From NCBI GenBank assembly GCA_905250075.1, contig CAJNOP010000033.1:1426613-1490612 (forward strand): a stretch of 64,000 nucleotides of DNA. Reading direction: 5' to 3'. The notes beneath the pieces are model-generated. The model was not told the origin of the DNA and did no database searches. It saw only the letters and a list, made by a program, of their open reading frames with translations. Source of the DNA: Rotaria sp. Silwood1. Taxonomy: Eukaryota; Rotifera; Eurotatoria; Philodinida; Philodinidae. This document shows positions 50,055 to 62,200 of this stretch, piece after piece. Every line of letters begins with the position of its first letter. The first letter of the stretch is position 1. A program made the position numbers and the translations under genes.

Positions 50055-52256
50055 ATGAAAAGTTTATTTACTTATCTGTTGTTTATCACTTCTGTTAATG
50101 GTCAATCACCCTGTGATGAAGTATCGTTCGTTGATCGAGCTGGATGGGGTGCACGAGAACCAACCTCAATAACAAATCTAACAGAAAAACCTCTCTCATT
50201 TTATGTTATTCATCACACTTATTCACCTCCAAAGTAGATCTCTTCTATGTAAAATAATTTAATTAAGTTCATTCTTTATAGTTGCTATGATGATATATCC
50301 TGTATTCAACGAGTAAAATCTGTTCAAGACTATCATCAACTTGATCAAGGATGGGTAGATATAGGTTATCATTTTTTAGTTGGTGAAAATGGAAAAGTTT
50401 ATGAAGGTCGAGGATGGGATCGTCAAGCTGCTCATTCAATTGGATGGAATGACAACTCATATGGTAAATAGTTTTTATCTAATAGGTAATGCAAAATTCA
50501 TTGAAAAGATATTGAGCTGTATAGTTCAACTATTCTAGAAGATAAAAAACTATTTTTTTGGATGAGGAAGATCATGCCAACTACTGCAAAAAGAACTGTA
50601 CTTCGAGAACTGAATACGATCCATCTCATCATATAGCTTGAAGCTTCTTCTAAATGCCCTTCATCATGGCTTGTAACATTTCCTGATCAATTTCTTGTGC
50701 TGTTTGTTTGATTCTCTGAGCCGAATAATCAACATTTTTTGCTTCCGAATTTTTTTCATATATGTTTGTTGTTTAAGTACAGTCCATAAAGTTTTAATTA
50801 GACGAGCTTAGGGCAAGTTTGGTGGATTGTCAGTACGAGAAATAAATGGTATGTTTTTCTCATTCAAACGTTCTTCAATGATAGTTAAATAATGAGTCCT
50901 TGCTAAATTGAGCCAAAACAGATGAGTTCCATCTCAATGATATTTATTAATAGAGGACGACATACTTTTAATAATACATCTTTTTAAATATATTTCTTGA
51001 TCGATAACTTACTTGCCCTTGTGAACATAGACATTAGAAACCTTCTTCGATAACATAGCCATCTAAATTATTACATTCGGTTCAAATTTTGCTTTCTGTT
51101 GAAACTTGATGTGCGGAAAAGTTGTAGCTATATCGGTTGAATAAAAATAGCGATTTCTGATGAAGTTGGTTTTTGTCGCTTTGAAGTATTTTTCATAGTC
51201 CATAATTCAATTACATACATGTAACAATGTTCAATATACTTTTCCACAATTGTTTCGTACTCGAATGTTTTGTTATTCACTATCTATTTTTGTAGTTTTT
51301 CGACGTTTTCTTATAATATCTGATGTTCATTATCGAAGTTTGCGTGAAACTGTTGACTGGTGTACTCAACGTCGTCGTACTATTTTATGTTGACTTAAAT
51401 CAAACCGATTGTCCACGCATTTCACAGTATAATTCAAAGCTTTAATGAATGAATTGACGGTATGAGCACTTCGAGACTGATCTTTTGTGGTTGCACATTT
51501 TAAATATTTTTTTAATACATTTACTTCGTACTGTGTAGAATGTTTTACTTTTTAAAATAGCATTACCGTAGTTTTTATGGAATGCTTAAAAGAATTATAG
51601 TAGAAGTTGCAAATACGTTGTGCCAATGATTCTCATCCATCACACGTCATTTTGGTTATGAATGAACAGTAAAAGTTTATAACACATTATTAGAATAAGA
51701 GCTCTGCAAGCTATCAGCTGATATGAAAAATGTTCATACAAACATGTGTCTGTCAGTCCAAAATAACGTTGAACGGGTTTCTAAAGACTCTTACATCGCT
51801 TATTATTGTTTCAATCATGTAATTTTTATTTTAAAGGTATTTGTATCATTGGCAATTTTACAGTAGCACCTCCAAATGACAAGGCATTAAATGCTGTACG
51901 TTTATGGATTAGATGTGGTATTATACGAGGCAATGTCAAAGAAAATTACTATATTATTACTCATTTACAATCCCAACGACCAGGTTATACAGAATGGTAA
52001 ATTTTTTTGTCTAAGTATATTTTCCATTTTAACTAGTTTTTTCCTTAGTCCTGGTAATGGTACATTTAATGTGGTTAACAAATGGCCACGATTTTGTTCA
52101 TTTCAAAATTACGGAGCAAATTTAACTTCAAATCAAACACAAGTATCTCTGGCTCTTGATTTCTGTGAGAAGAAATTTAACTTACTCTCATCTGCTGCAA
52201 CAAGTCTGTTTATGCCAATTATTTTATTTCAGCTTTTGTTAGTTTATTTTCTGTAA
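50055..52256 (+). CDS. PGRP: Peptidoglycan-recognition protein, predicted amidase (copy A)
   Basis: Exons 50055-50233, 50282-50463, 51837-51996 and 52049-52256 encode 242 aa. A signal peptide (MKSLFTYLLFITSVNG) precedes the PGRP/type 2 amidase domain. Seen are FVDRAGWGAREP, YVIHHTYSPP (His53/54), the disulfide pair Cys61/Cys67, GWVDIGYHFLVGENGKVYEG with Tyr89, GICIIGNF, and TH163...EWC175PG. Zinc ligands His, His and Cys plus the catalytic Tyr are all kept, so hydrolysis of peptidoglycan stem peptides is predicted, unlike signalling-only PGRPs. The His163-Cys175 spacing is about four residues longer than I know from insects. The tail after Ser/Ala ends in a hydrophobic run without a basic stop (LFMPIILFQLLLVYFL), suggesting a GPI anchor. 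Intron 2 is 1.37 kb because a transposon sits in it. Likely roles are antibacterial defence or digestion of bacterial food. Confidence 0.92.
50560..51640 (-). mobile_element. Degenerate Tc1/mariner transposase in a PGRP intron
   Basis: Read on the minus strand, broken frames show the family order. First comes a helix-turn-helix part near 51350-51480 (SQHKIVRRR, STVSRKLR). Next is VMDYEKYF near 51200, around the first catalytic Asp. Then HLFWLNLARTHY near 50900, where the second Asp appears as Asn. Last is NPPNLP followed by TLWTVLKQQTYMKK near 50750-50830. Several stops and frame changes make it inactive. It lies wholly inside PGRP intron 2, where the paralogue has only 56 nt. I could not define terminal repeats with confidence, so the borders are approximate. 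Confidence 0.75.
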
Positions 52257-53199
52257 ACAAAACTTTTTTTAAAATTCACACGTTCGCAATTTCATCTATT
52301 AAATATAAAACGAAAGAAAAGCAACAATAACAACGTTAAAGGCTAATGATTGAATGTTGCATCTTCTGCGCAGCATACAGCTGTTCTATCTGAGTCCCGA
52401 AATCGAACTACTTTTTAATTGTCCGGCCCAAGTTAAGAATTCTTCATGCCTGACCTATCTTTGAATGGCACTAGCAAAGTTATATTTCTTTCGAAAAAAA
52501 AGAAATAAAGTTTGGGGCTAGCAGCTTGGCCGGTCCAGAGCAAAAGTGATTTTGAGCTGGATCATGCCTAGCTGGGTATTTTGAGCATTGGCTTAAATAT
52601 TATTCCTTACACTTGCTAATTTTCACTTAGCTTGTAAGTGGGAATAAGAATTCTCTGTATCTTCTTACAGGGTTACACGTTCTGTAATCGTTCTTTTTTC
52701 TTCAAACTAATATCAAATCTCATAGACTTACGCGTTAACACACGTATATTGCTCTATCAGACGATATTCTCTCATATTATGACGATATCTTTTATGATTT
52801 TGTGCGTGAAAATAGTGGCATGATTGTCAGAGAAATGTTCGTGTTTCAAAGGATAAGATTTGTACAAGCTTTATTATCTATTAATGTTGTATATTTGACT
52901 TAATGAAATACGATTCTGCCGACTTAACTGAACTTTAAAAAAGAAGTTTGTCTTCAACTTCAAAATGGCAGATTTCAAATTGTATGTGACATTCGCATGG
53001 ATGTCCATTCATTGATGCTCGCTTTGTGAAATTTAAATGAGTCAAACACTTACAACTTGTATAAATCGATGCCGATACAATGGTTGAACAATTCCTCAAG
53101 AGTTTCTTCTCAAATGTTTTCTATTTAATACACTTATTTCATTCTACCTAAGAAAAGATAATAAGAATAATAGCCCTAGTGTTAGTAAATGAAGGCGCC
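52257..53199. other. Intergenic region between PGRP copies
   Basis: No gene is seen. A less AT-rich patch at 52360-52580 has phrases such as GTCCGGCCCAAG and TTGGCCGGTCCAGAG and may be the remnant of a repeat, but I could not pair it with another copy in the window. Confidence 0.5.
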
Positions 53200-54075
53200 T
53201 TATAAAAAAAAGATAGCGTGGTTGTTTCAATTGCAATAGTTAGTTCTTCTGTAATCCTTTTTATCGAAGAGATAAAAGGAGTACTAGCTCAAGTTAGCAT
53301 TTGGTAGCAACAGACATACCCATCTCACATACCAACTGAAAGTGCTAAGTTTGAAAGACTATTGGAACGAATTATTCAAATAAATATGATCATTGTCGAG
53401 AATATACAAGAATAACGGAAACAATTACATGTCTAACAGCCTTTCATCCTAGCACAACCACCAATGTAATCGTCATCAGCAACAACAGCTAATACATTGA
53501 TTGATTTATCATCACGACTAGTTAACCAGACCAATGTTAAAGCAAAAGTATATACCATGGAGCCAGCGCAGAAAATGCCATTGCTTGGTTATGAGCATTA
53601 GAATAAGTCATGATCAGTCGATTGATTTACGACGATGAAAAAATCTCACTTGCTCTGAGTTTATTAGGTAATGCTGCTTTACAATGGTTCATAAATTTCA
53701 AATTGAAAAATCAACAGCTATCATCTCGGAGTGAACTTAAGGACAAATTAAAATGTCCATATTAATCAAACGATTTACAAGAACACCTTCAGCAGCTATT
53801 ATTACAATTATGTTAAAAACCTTCACTATAGAATTATATTCATTTATTTCGAAACAGTATAGCTCAAGTCGCTGATATGGGTGAATTAACATAAGTTATG
53901 TTGTTTGTAAATAGTTCGTCTTCCAATACCAAATTATACATGCTAACAACGAAAGATGATTACTTTAAATTTTATTATGTTTTTATTGTAAAGAACAGGG
54001 ACATCATGCATTAAATTGCTCAAAACGACAGCAACAATGATCATAACAGCACCCAAGAGCATCATCTCATCGAAA
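53200..54075 (+). mobile_element. LTR-retrotransposon Gag relic
   Basis: A broken plus-strand frame shows Gag features. YDDEKISLALSLLGNAALQW at about 53627-53690 is the matrix/capsid-type signature of Ty3/gypsy Gag. CFYCKEQGHHALNC at 53978-54019 is a perfect CCHC zinc knuckle (C-x2-C-x4-H-x4-C), followed by poly-Gln. Many stops and frame changes interrupt the frame between these points. No protease, reverse transcriptase or long terminal repeats were recognised, so this is a fragment. Confidence 0.7.
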
Positions 54076-55890
54076 AACGACACAAAGAAGAACTATACTA
54101 TTACAACTGAAACAACTACGCTTTATTTTTCACAAGGCATCTTCATTTACTAACACTAGTCTATCCTTTTTGATTGTACTAACTGAAATATCATGCGAAA
54201 TTGGTCATGTCCAAAAAATGTATATGACTGGAATGTACAACTGCAAAGATTTGCTACATCTTTGTATATAATTACAGTTCATAATGCATATGAATTCATT
54301 CATATGAACAGCTTTGATGCTATACCAACGGTTTCTTGTATTCAGTCATCTATAGATAGGGACACACAGAGTATCACAGAAGGTGATTTTCGTTTAAATG
54401 ATACAAGCATTGTCTTTTGCTTGATAAACTACACAACTGTAATTCGTAAACTAACTGATAATGTTCCTACCAATATATTCGTTATGTTTTCATTATCCCT
54501 TACTCGGTGGACTTCCTGTTCTCAAATATTGTTAAATACAATCTCTTGCTGAATTAAAAGACTAGTTTCCCACTATAAATAAATTGATGCTTTTGAGTGT
54601 ACTTATGAAACAATCTGTACTGAGACATAGGAAAGTCTTCTACTTCTTTTCTTCCTCGAGCTTACGAAACTTATCTTAGGCTTTTTCATGTCATTACTTA
54701 AGATAATTGGTAGTTTGCTTTCAAAAATCTGCTCATATGTATGCACAAACTTGCGAAATCGTTTACTATCGTCCACTGTTACTATGGAGATTGGTAAACA
54801 ACACATTTCACTCAATATTTTATCACAAATGATAGTCAACAATAATAAACTCAAACATGGCTTAGCAAACTCTGATAATTATCTTCATGATCGATACAAG
54901 TTTCTGCATAGAAAAAAAATACCTAACAACGATGTACAAGTGTCATTCAAACAAATACCTGACTCACATGTTATGGGCCTGTATTTGAAATCCATTCTTT
55001 CTGTAATTATGACATCTTTGATAAAGCCTTAAGCATAGCGGACTGACTGTATCATGCATGACTTCCTCTATTTTTGTGCCGCATGTGGTAGGTTTAGTTA
55101 CTCACAAAGACAGAATATGATTTTTATGAAATTTTTGCTAAACGCTCAAATAATGACTCCCTGTCTCAAAATCACTAAAAAATCTATAAAACAATATTTC
55201 ATCACAGACATATCATTTCAGTCAATGAGAATCAACACTCATCAACTAACTTATCTCACTCTTCTGATATGCGAAGAAAATTTGTTGATAGTCGCTCTTC
55301 AAATTTTTCTTTGCAATTCTCAAATGTATGAGAGTATATTGCTCTCTGACAGAGCTACATCTGAACATTTATTATCTATTATTAACTTTTCTGTCATTCA
55401 GTGAAAATGAGATTAATGGCTTAGTTATTAAATTAACAACTTTAGTTCATCAGAAGTACCTTAAACAGGCTAACAAATCAACAGGCTCTGCAACTATCTC
55501 AATGATATAGTCGTTCCCGAAAATCGGTATACCAACGACATGTCTCGTATGCTTTTGACAGCAAATACAACTGATAGGTCTGTTCTAAATGGCATACCAT
55601 CAGATTTTGGATCTGACAATACGTATTATTATGACAACTTAATTGATACGATGACGAAGTTAATAACAGCCATCACTTAAGTATTTAAAAATATCGACGA
55701 TATTACTCGTGATTCTTTTGCTGATGTTCGAATCTCTGATTCGGTGAAGCTGCCAATTCTTGATGATATTTTGAAGTATAAATTGGCAGAAACGAAAAAT
55801 GTATACACAAATAAGTATTCTATTTGATATTTTTAGACGAAAACTATCTTTATCAAACGATCGATTACGATCAGTTTTTCGATAAAATAA
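54076..55890. other. Gene-poor stretch after the Gag relic, several short frames
   Basis: Plus-strand frames of 114-119 codons at 54193-54552, 54688-55032 and 55054-55404 lie in series in different phases. They have a Thr/Leu/Ser composition unlike cellular genes of the window and some Cys and sequon-like sites. They could be the remains of a further ORF of the same retroelement, but no motif proves it. Confidence 0.4.
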
Positions 55891-56394
55891 ATATATGTTA
55901 CGGTCAAAATTGGAATCTGGTCAAATTTAGAATTTGACCAGACGAAATTGGAATTCTAATTTTGACTGGGCAAAACTAGAATATTTTTTTATGATACATA
56001 TAAATCAAAGAAACTGAAGTGAATGGAGGAACATATTGGCACAAAGGATAGCGAAGGTGTGAGTGAGACTCAGAAAAAGACTCAGATACCAGTGGGGGCA
56101 TTTCTGAATAAACTCGATCATGAAGATGCTAGTAAAATTGCAGTTGTTCAAGGTTTCCTATTTTCCAGTCATCCTCACTCACAGCTACCACAAAAAATAG
56201 CTGGATAGCCTTCGAACTCTCATCCATACTATCTGGATCATCTGTGCCGATATGTTCTTCGATTCACTCTGGTTACTTTGATTTATATGCATCATAAAAA
56301 AATATTCTAATTTTGCCCAGTCAAAATTAGAATTCCAATTTCGTCTGGTCAAATTCTAAATTTGACCAGATTCCAATTTTGATCGTAACATATA
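55891..56394. repeat. 504-bp fold-back element with very long inverted repeats
   Basis: The ends 55891-56010 and 56275-56394 are inverted copies over about 120 nt, starting TATATGTTACGGTCAAAATT. Weaker pairing continues inward to roughly 56080 and 56200, leaving a spacer of about 100 nt. Inside each arm is a nested shorter palindrome (TTTAGAATTTGACCAG near 55925 and its mirror). The 61-codon frame at 56023-56208 is mostly arm sequence and I do not regard it as a gene. Confidence 0.88.
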
Positions 56395-57796
56395 CATAAT
56401 GAACTTGAAAATTGTTGCCTTCTTTTCTTTTTTATTACTTATATAAATAAAATTATGCTAAAATAATTGGTATTTTCTCGATTGATTATTATTCAAAAGC
56501 TCTCTTATCGTAACTTTCAATACTTGATTATATTAAAGATTTAAATTGTGACTAATTTCGCTGCTAACACATCTCTAAAATATCTAAATTTAAAGCGACA
56601 TTTGGAACAAATAACATTGATGGTTTTCAAAATATTGGAAGTCAAGAAAACCATTTTAAATCATTAATACCAAATAAATCGTCAAAGTCAAAGAAGTCAC
56701 AAAATCAGCTGTTTCCCTCTTGATTATATGGCCCAGAATTACAATCATATTTCCCCTTATTGAATACGAAAGCATATGATCACGTACGAAGTTGTTATAA
56801 GACTTCTAATATACTCAGTAGTTCGTTGTCAACGATCATATTTCTCTGTAAACGGTCCGAAGAAATACGATCGTGTAATATGAAATACGAAGTGCATACA
56901 GATTTAATATTTTTCGTGCAGACATGCCACTCGGTTAATCTTAATCCTTATGCGTAGATACCTTTTTTGTTATCCTACGCAGTCATTGGTACCATTATAG
57001 CCGTAGTTACCAGATGATCATTCGTACCCTAGTAACCGTATGGTCACTAGTGCCACACATACCCATATGATCAAAACAAACCAGTTAGCATATATAAATA
57101 GCTGAATATTTATTAAATAAGGCTTGAGATTTAAGCTATTCACTAAGTAAGACTGACAGTAAATAACTGATTGTTTATTAAAAGTATATGACTAGAAAAA
57201 TTTTCTTACACATTCGTATTCACCATTTTTATCAACTCCCAACAAAAAAAAATTGTGTATCCTTTGAGAATGAGCTGTCATATAGCGGAGCAGTAAATAA
57301 GTTTTTCGAGCTCCATCAACTAAGGAAACCGTGATGCAACTCGAGTTATTCAAACATAAGTGTACCTATTAGAATACACGATATGCTAAATTTTTATTTA
57401 TCTTCCTGATATCTCAAGTTTAGTATTCAAAACACAAATCAGAATATTCTTTGTCGATATTCATATTCTTGTAGCAAGTATGGAATTCGACTGAAGCATG
57501 TATAGACATCTTGTAAAAGTATGTAGAAAACAATATTTGGATCGAATTTTTTTACTTGTTGTTAGTTTATATGCCTTTTCATGTTAAAATTAAGCGATTA
57601 GATTCAAGTATTTTCTTTTACGCGCATACGTTGTGCGTTTATTTGTCATATAAGATTAAATTGAGATGTATGCAAGAAAAAAAATCCAAAGGTTATTTTA
57701 TTACTGTTGATTCAAATGTTAGTCAGATCAAAAGTAAAAGCTTCAAATACTTTCGGTATTTGACGTTTTATTATCTAAATCCTACATTGAAGAAAC
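56395..57796. other. Intergenic region upstream of PGRP copy B
   Basis: No gene is seen. Around 56970-57070 a short degenerate tandem pattern repeats (AACCGTATGGTCACTAGTG, TACCAGATGATCATTCGTA). From about 57080 to the start codon the sequence is a diverged copy of the flank of the first PGRP gene. Confidence 0.55.
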
Positions 57797-59170
57797 ATGA
57801 AAAGTATATTGTTGGTTTATCTTTTGTTTATTACCTCTGTTAGTGGTCAATCACCCTGTGATGAAGTATCGTTCGTTGATCGAGCTGAGTGGAATGCACG
57901 AGAACCAACTTCAATAACAAATCTAACAGGAAAACCTCTTTCATTTTATGTCATTCATCATAGTTATCAACCTCCAAAGTAAATTAATTCTATGTAAAAT
58001 TATTTAACTAAGTTTATTCTTTATAGTTGTTATGATGACACATCATGTATTCAACGAGTGAAAGCTATTCAAGATCTTCATCAACTTGATCGAGGATGGG
58101 TAGATATAGGTTATCATTTTTTAGTTGGTGAAAATGGTAAAGTTTATGAAGGTCGAGGATGGGATCGTCAAGGTGCTCATGCACCCGAATGGAATAACGA
58201 TGCATATGGTTAAAAATATTAACATCTACTATTTAAAACATTTATTTATTTATTTATTTTTAAGGTATTTGTATAATTGGTGATTTCAGAACAGCACCTC
58301 CAAATGAAAAGGCATTAAGTGCAGTATATTCATGGATTCGATGTGGTATTGCACGAGGCCATGTCAAAAAAGATTATCATATAATTACTCATCGGCAATC
58401 ACAACGACCTAGTTATACAGAATGGTAATGCTTTTCATTCTCCAACAAGAAAGCCTTAACCAACTTGAAAGTCTCTTTTGAGTTCTGGTTTTCTGTGTGA
58501 GATGGATCCGAATACGAAAAAATCTTACAAGGATACGTGCATGTTAGCTTTCGTTAGAATTATAGTCGTTTTACTGAAGTTGTAGTGTATAGCCTGGTAG
58601 GTACAAAAGAATCAAATGACAATATTTTGACCTAAGATTTCGCCCATAGATAGGCCTACTTGTAACTAGAACGTCTCAAAGATACAAGTAGGCCTATCTA
58701 TAGACAAAATATCAGGTCAAGATACTATTGTTCAATTCTTTGGTACATACCATTGTACAGACTGAAACTTCAGTCAAACAGCTATCGGTCTCTAAGGAAG
58801 GTCGAGAGATCCTTACTCTTTTTGATTTCTTAATATTTCATCAGAATTTACCTAATGCACGAAGTCCGAACTCGAAAGCAATTTACAAGTTGGAAAAATT
58901 TCTTTGGCAGTATATTTTGTTTTGATTTTAACAAATCTTTCATTTAGTCCTGGTGATGGTACATTTAATGTCGTTAATAAATGGTCACGATTTTGCTCCT
59001 TTCAAAATTCTGGAGCGAATTTAACTGCTAACGAAACACGAATATCTCTTGCTCTTGATTTCTGTAAAAAAGAACTTAAATCTAATTTCTGTGAAAAAGA
59101 ACTCAACTTATCCTCATCTGCTTCAATACATCTATTTATGCCAATTCTTTTATTAATCTACTTTTTTTAA
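57797..59170 (+). CDS. PGRP: Peptidoglycan-recognition protein, predicted amidase (copy B)
   Basis: Exons 57797-57978, 58027-58208, 58265-58424 and 58948-59170 encode 248 aa with exactly the exon phases of copy A. Signal peptide MKSILLVYLLFITSVSG; amidase residues His54/55, Tyr90, His164 and Cys176 are present (YVIHHSYQPP, GYHFLVGENG, ITHRQSQRPS, EWCPG). Here the more canonical HRQ follows the second His, where copy A has HLQ. The C-terminal region carries an extra tandem repeat of about eight residues, FCKKELKS then FCEKELNL, absent from copy A, before a Ser-rich site and a hydrophobic end (LFMPILLLIYFF) suited to a GPI anchor. Introns are 48, 56 and 523 nt; the last is enlarged by an inverted-repeat element. 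The two genes are recent tandem duplicates that keep both coding function and promoter region. Confidence 0.92.
58569..58780. repeat. Imperfect fold-back repeat in PGRP copy B intron 3
   Basis: The core is a perfect 19-nt inverted pair: ATAGATAGGCCTACTTGTA at 58646-58664 with its mirror at 58683-58701. Outward, pairing continues with mismatches (TTGACCT / AGGTCAA, TGGTAGGTAC / GTACATACCA, ACTGAAG / CTTCAGT) for about 95 nt per arm. Copy A lacks it; its intron 3 is 52 nt. Confidence 0.8.
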
Positions 59171-59291
59171 ACTAAACGTTTCTTTTTTTTTGTTCATTGC
59201 GTTCGAAATTTTACTTAATAAATATACTATCAAAAAAAAAAAAACAATAACGACAACCATAACAATAAGATAAACAAAATTTTAACGTTAA

Positions 59292-62200
59292 TTATAACCA
59301 AATATGTATGGAATTTGTATACGTATCAATATGTAATTTAAATTCATGTAAAATATTATGTCGTCGAAACCAATCATACATATCTTGTGTAGTAAAATTT
59401 TTTTTGTCATTATCACATTCAAGACCAATATGAAGATATTGAAGTGATTTCATATGTTGCATAAATGATGGAATTGCATCACGAAAGTCTTCGAAATGTG
59501 GTAAACAAGCTGAAAATGTTTTCAAATGAGGAAAATGATAACGTATGGCTTGTACTGTTTCATATGATGTAACACCATCATATAATATATTAAAGTGTTG
59601 AAGTCGTTGACTTAATAATAATAATAAACATTGATTTTTTGCTTGAAATATTTGTTTTATTAATATACGATGATTACTGGTTATGGTTAGTTTAGTCATG
59701 TTGGAAAGACCTGAAGAAAGCGAAGAATTTCTTCTAGAACTCGAATTAATTTTCCTAGTGAGTTGTTTTGCTATAATTGAAAGTATAACTTGACATTAGA
59801 TTAGTGAGAAACCGAATGTTTGAAAACTATCAATAGAAGATATGCAAGAGAACTTTTCTTTTTCTTATAATCGGAGCATCTTCTATGTACTGCACAGATA
59901 CACTATCTATATTTCAGAAAGAATGTTATAACCGAAAAGAAACACTTAATATTTGATAATTTTAAATGATTCATAGTGTGTGTATGATGTAATAATTCGG
60001 TGAATGTAGAATAAATGGCCGCTTTGTGATATCGGTAATTTACTACTGCAAGAGCACTAGCTTTATCATTATTTACAATAATTTCTCATTTAAATTATGT
60101 TAATAATTCATTTCTATTTTCAAATCTTAAATAGCTGACCACAATGCGAAGGACTATATCCTAAACACAAGAGAGCCAACTAATTATGTAAAGTAAATAA
60201 TAGTTCAATCGATCAATTAACATTTCAATACTAGTGGTCTCTCTAAACAAGACAAACTCAAACTTAAGCTTGATATGACACCATCAGTGTGCAGCAGTGA
60301 AATATGACTGATCAGTAATCACAAGAATCTTGAGTGATGACAAAAGGTAATATTGTTGAAGAAGAAAATATATACATGTACTCTTTGATTGCAATTTATC
60401 TTTTTCTTTAAGAAAAAAAATAGTGCTTTTTAAAAATTTTGTTTAAAAGTTTTTGATTCCAACACTCTTGTAACTTGAAATCGGAATCATCCATTCCTAT
60501 TGATATGTCCATAAGTTATAAATGATTGAAATCAACTGTTTTTAGTCCTAACTCTGACTTATTTTTCTAAACATATTAATAAATTCGAATATACACAGCT
60601 ATCATACTACGACCCATTTCACTTTATTGTCCCCCTTGTTTACATGAAATTTTCAGTATTTCTTAATCTTCCATAGCTCCGTTATATGTACACTAATCGT
60701 TCTTGATCTGTCAACATGTCAGAAATGACATTGTCTATTTCGAATCTGTAAAAAAATGTTCTTTTTCCAATTAGTAATTTTCAATAAACTTACGTAAGAC
60801 AAGTTCATATAATGTTATCACACTATGACATTTACCATTTAATGCTAAATGTTTAACATGACTAAGATTAATTATTTTTTCAACATATATTCGAAATAAA
60901 GCACTTGATACATGTTGTTCAAATCGTATTGTTAATGTATCAACATTAGAAAAATAACGTGAACATTTATCTAATTCATATCGCATTTGTTTATTATTAT
61001 AAATCGTTAAAAGTAAACGATTAACATTTTCATATGTATTTTTAAACAATGATGAATATATATTATTTGTTGAAGTTAAAGCAATATCAATTGGATTGCC
61101 CCATCTTTAAAAAAAATTTAATAATGAGATTAAAAGAATATTTTTTGAAAAGAAAAGAGACACTTAAGAAACATCAAGAACGCAATATATGAAAATCTGT
61201 TGGTATGATGGAAAAAGGCAGAAAAGAAAAATATCGAAAGGGAAAAATGTCGAAAATAAAAATATCGAAAACAAAAATAATACAAATGTAGATGAATAGA
61301 AATGCTGAAAACGAGAGTATATTGAAGTACAAGTCTCCCTCACCCTCAATTCAATCTTACATGTTCATTTTCATCTCATATTCTTGTTTTCGACATTTTT
61401 ATTTTCGATATTTTTCCCTTTCGACATTTTTCCTTTCTGCCTTTTTCCATCCATTCAATCTGTTTACTTACTGATTCGAAAATTTGTGATCCGGATATGG
61501 ATTTGAATAAAAAATTAGATGAAGATCATTTTTATCTTGATAAAAATCTGTAATAAATCTTATCTGACGTTCAATCCAAAAAGAATTAGTTTTAAATGAT
61601 AATAATTGAGGATAAAGTTCATCGAAATCTGCTGATGTTAAATGCCATAATTCACTATACAATTGAAATTTTTTTAATAATGGCCAATAATTATTAATAA
61701 TCATTTGCCATTTATCACTATTTACATAATCAAAACCTATTCGAAACAAAAATTGCGTACTTTAAAAATTAAGTATTTTTTTTTCTAACGTATAAAAAAA
61801 CGCTTTGAATCAATTATTTCTATATTAAATTCAAATTTCTACAAACCTTCATCACATATAATTGATAATGAAAATTTTTGAATATTTTCAAATAAACAAA
61901 ATAATACAAGAAGATAATCAAATGGAATACTAAATGCACGTAGTTTTAAATTTTTAATTGATACTGGATGTTCTATTAAATTATTTGATGATAATATGGC
62001 ATTATGTGACATTGAAAGTATATTAATTGAAAGTTTTTTCAATAAACAAAAATGATTAAGTATATTAATAAAACATAAATATTCACATGAATCAATAATT
62101 AAAGTTTGTATGAATGAATAGGAATCATTTGAAATAAAATTTTGATGAAATTGACTTAAACAACAATAATCTATCGATGATTTTGAATAAAGAATTTTTT

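Noticed and set aside
52360-52440. tRNA-like phrase on the minus strand (TAGTTCGATTTCGG)
   Set aside because: It resembles a T-loop, but no acceptor stem, D-arm or anticodon arm can be paired around it.
56023-56208. 61-codon frame in the fold-back element
   Set aside because: Much of it is inverted-repeat arm sequence; an open frame there is expected from the symmetry and has no known domain.
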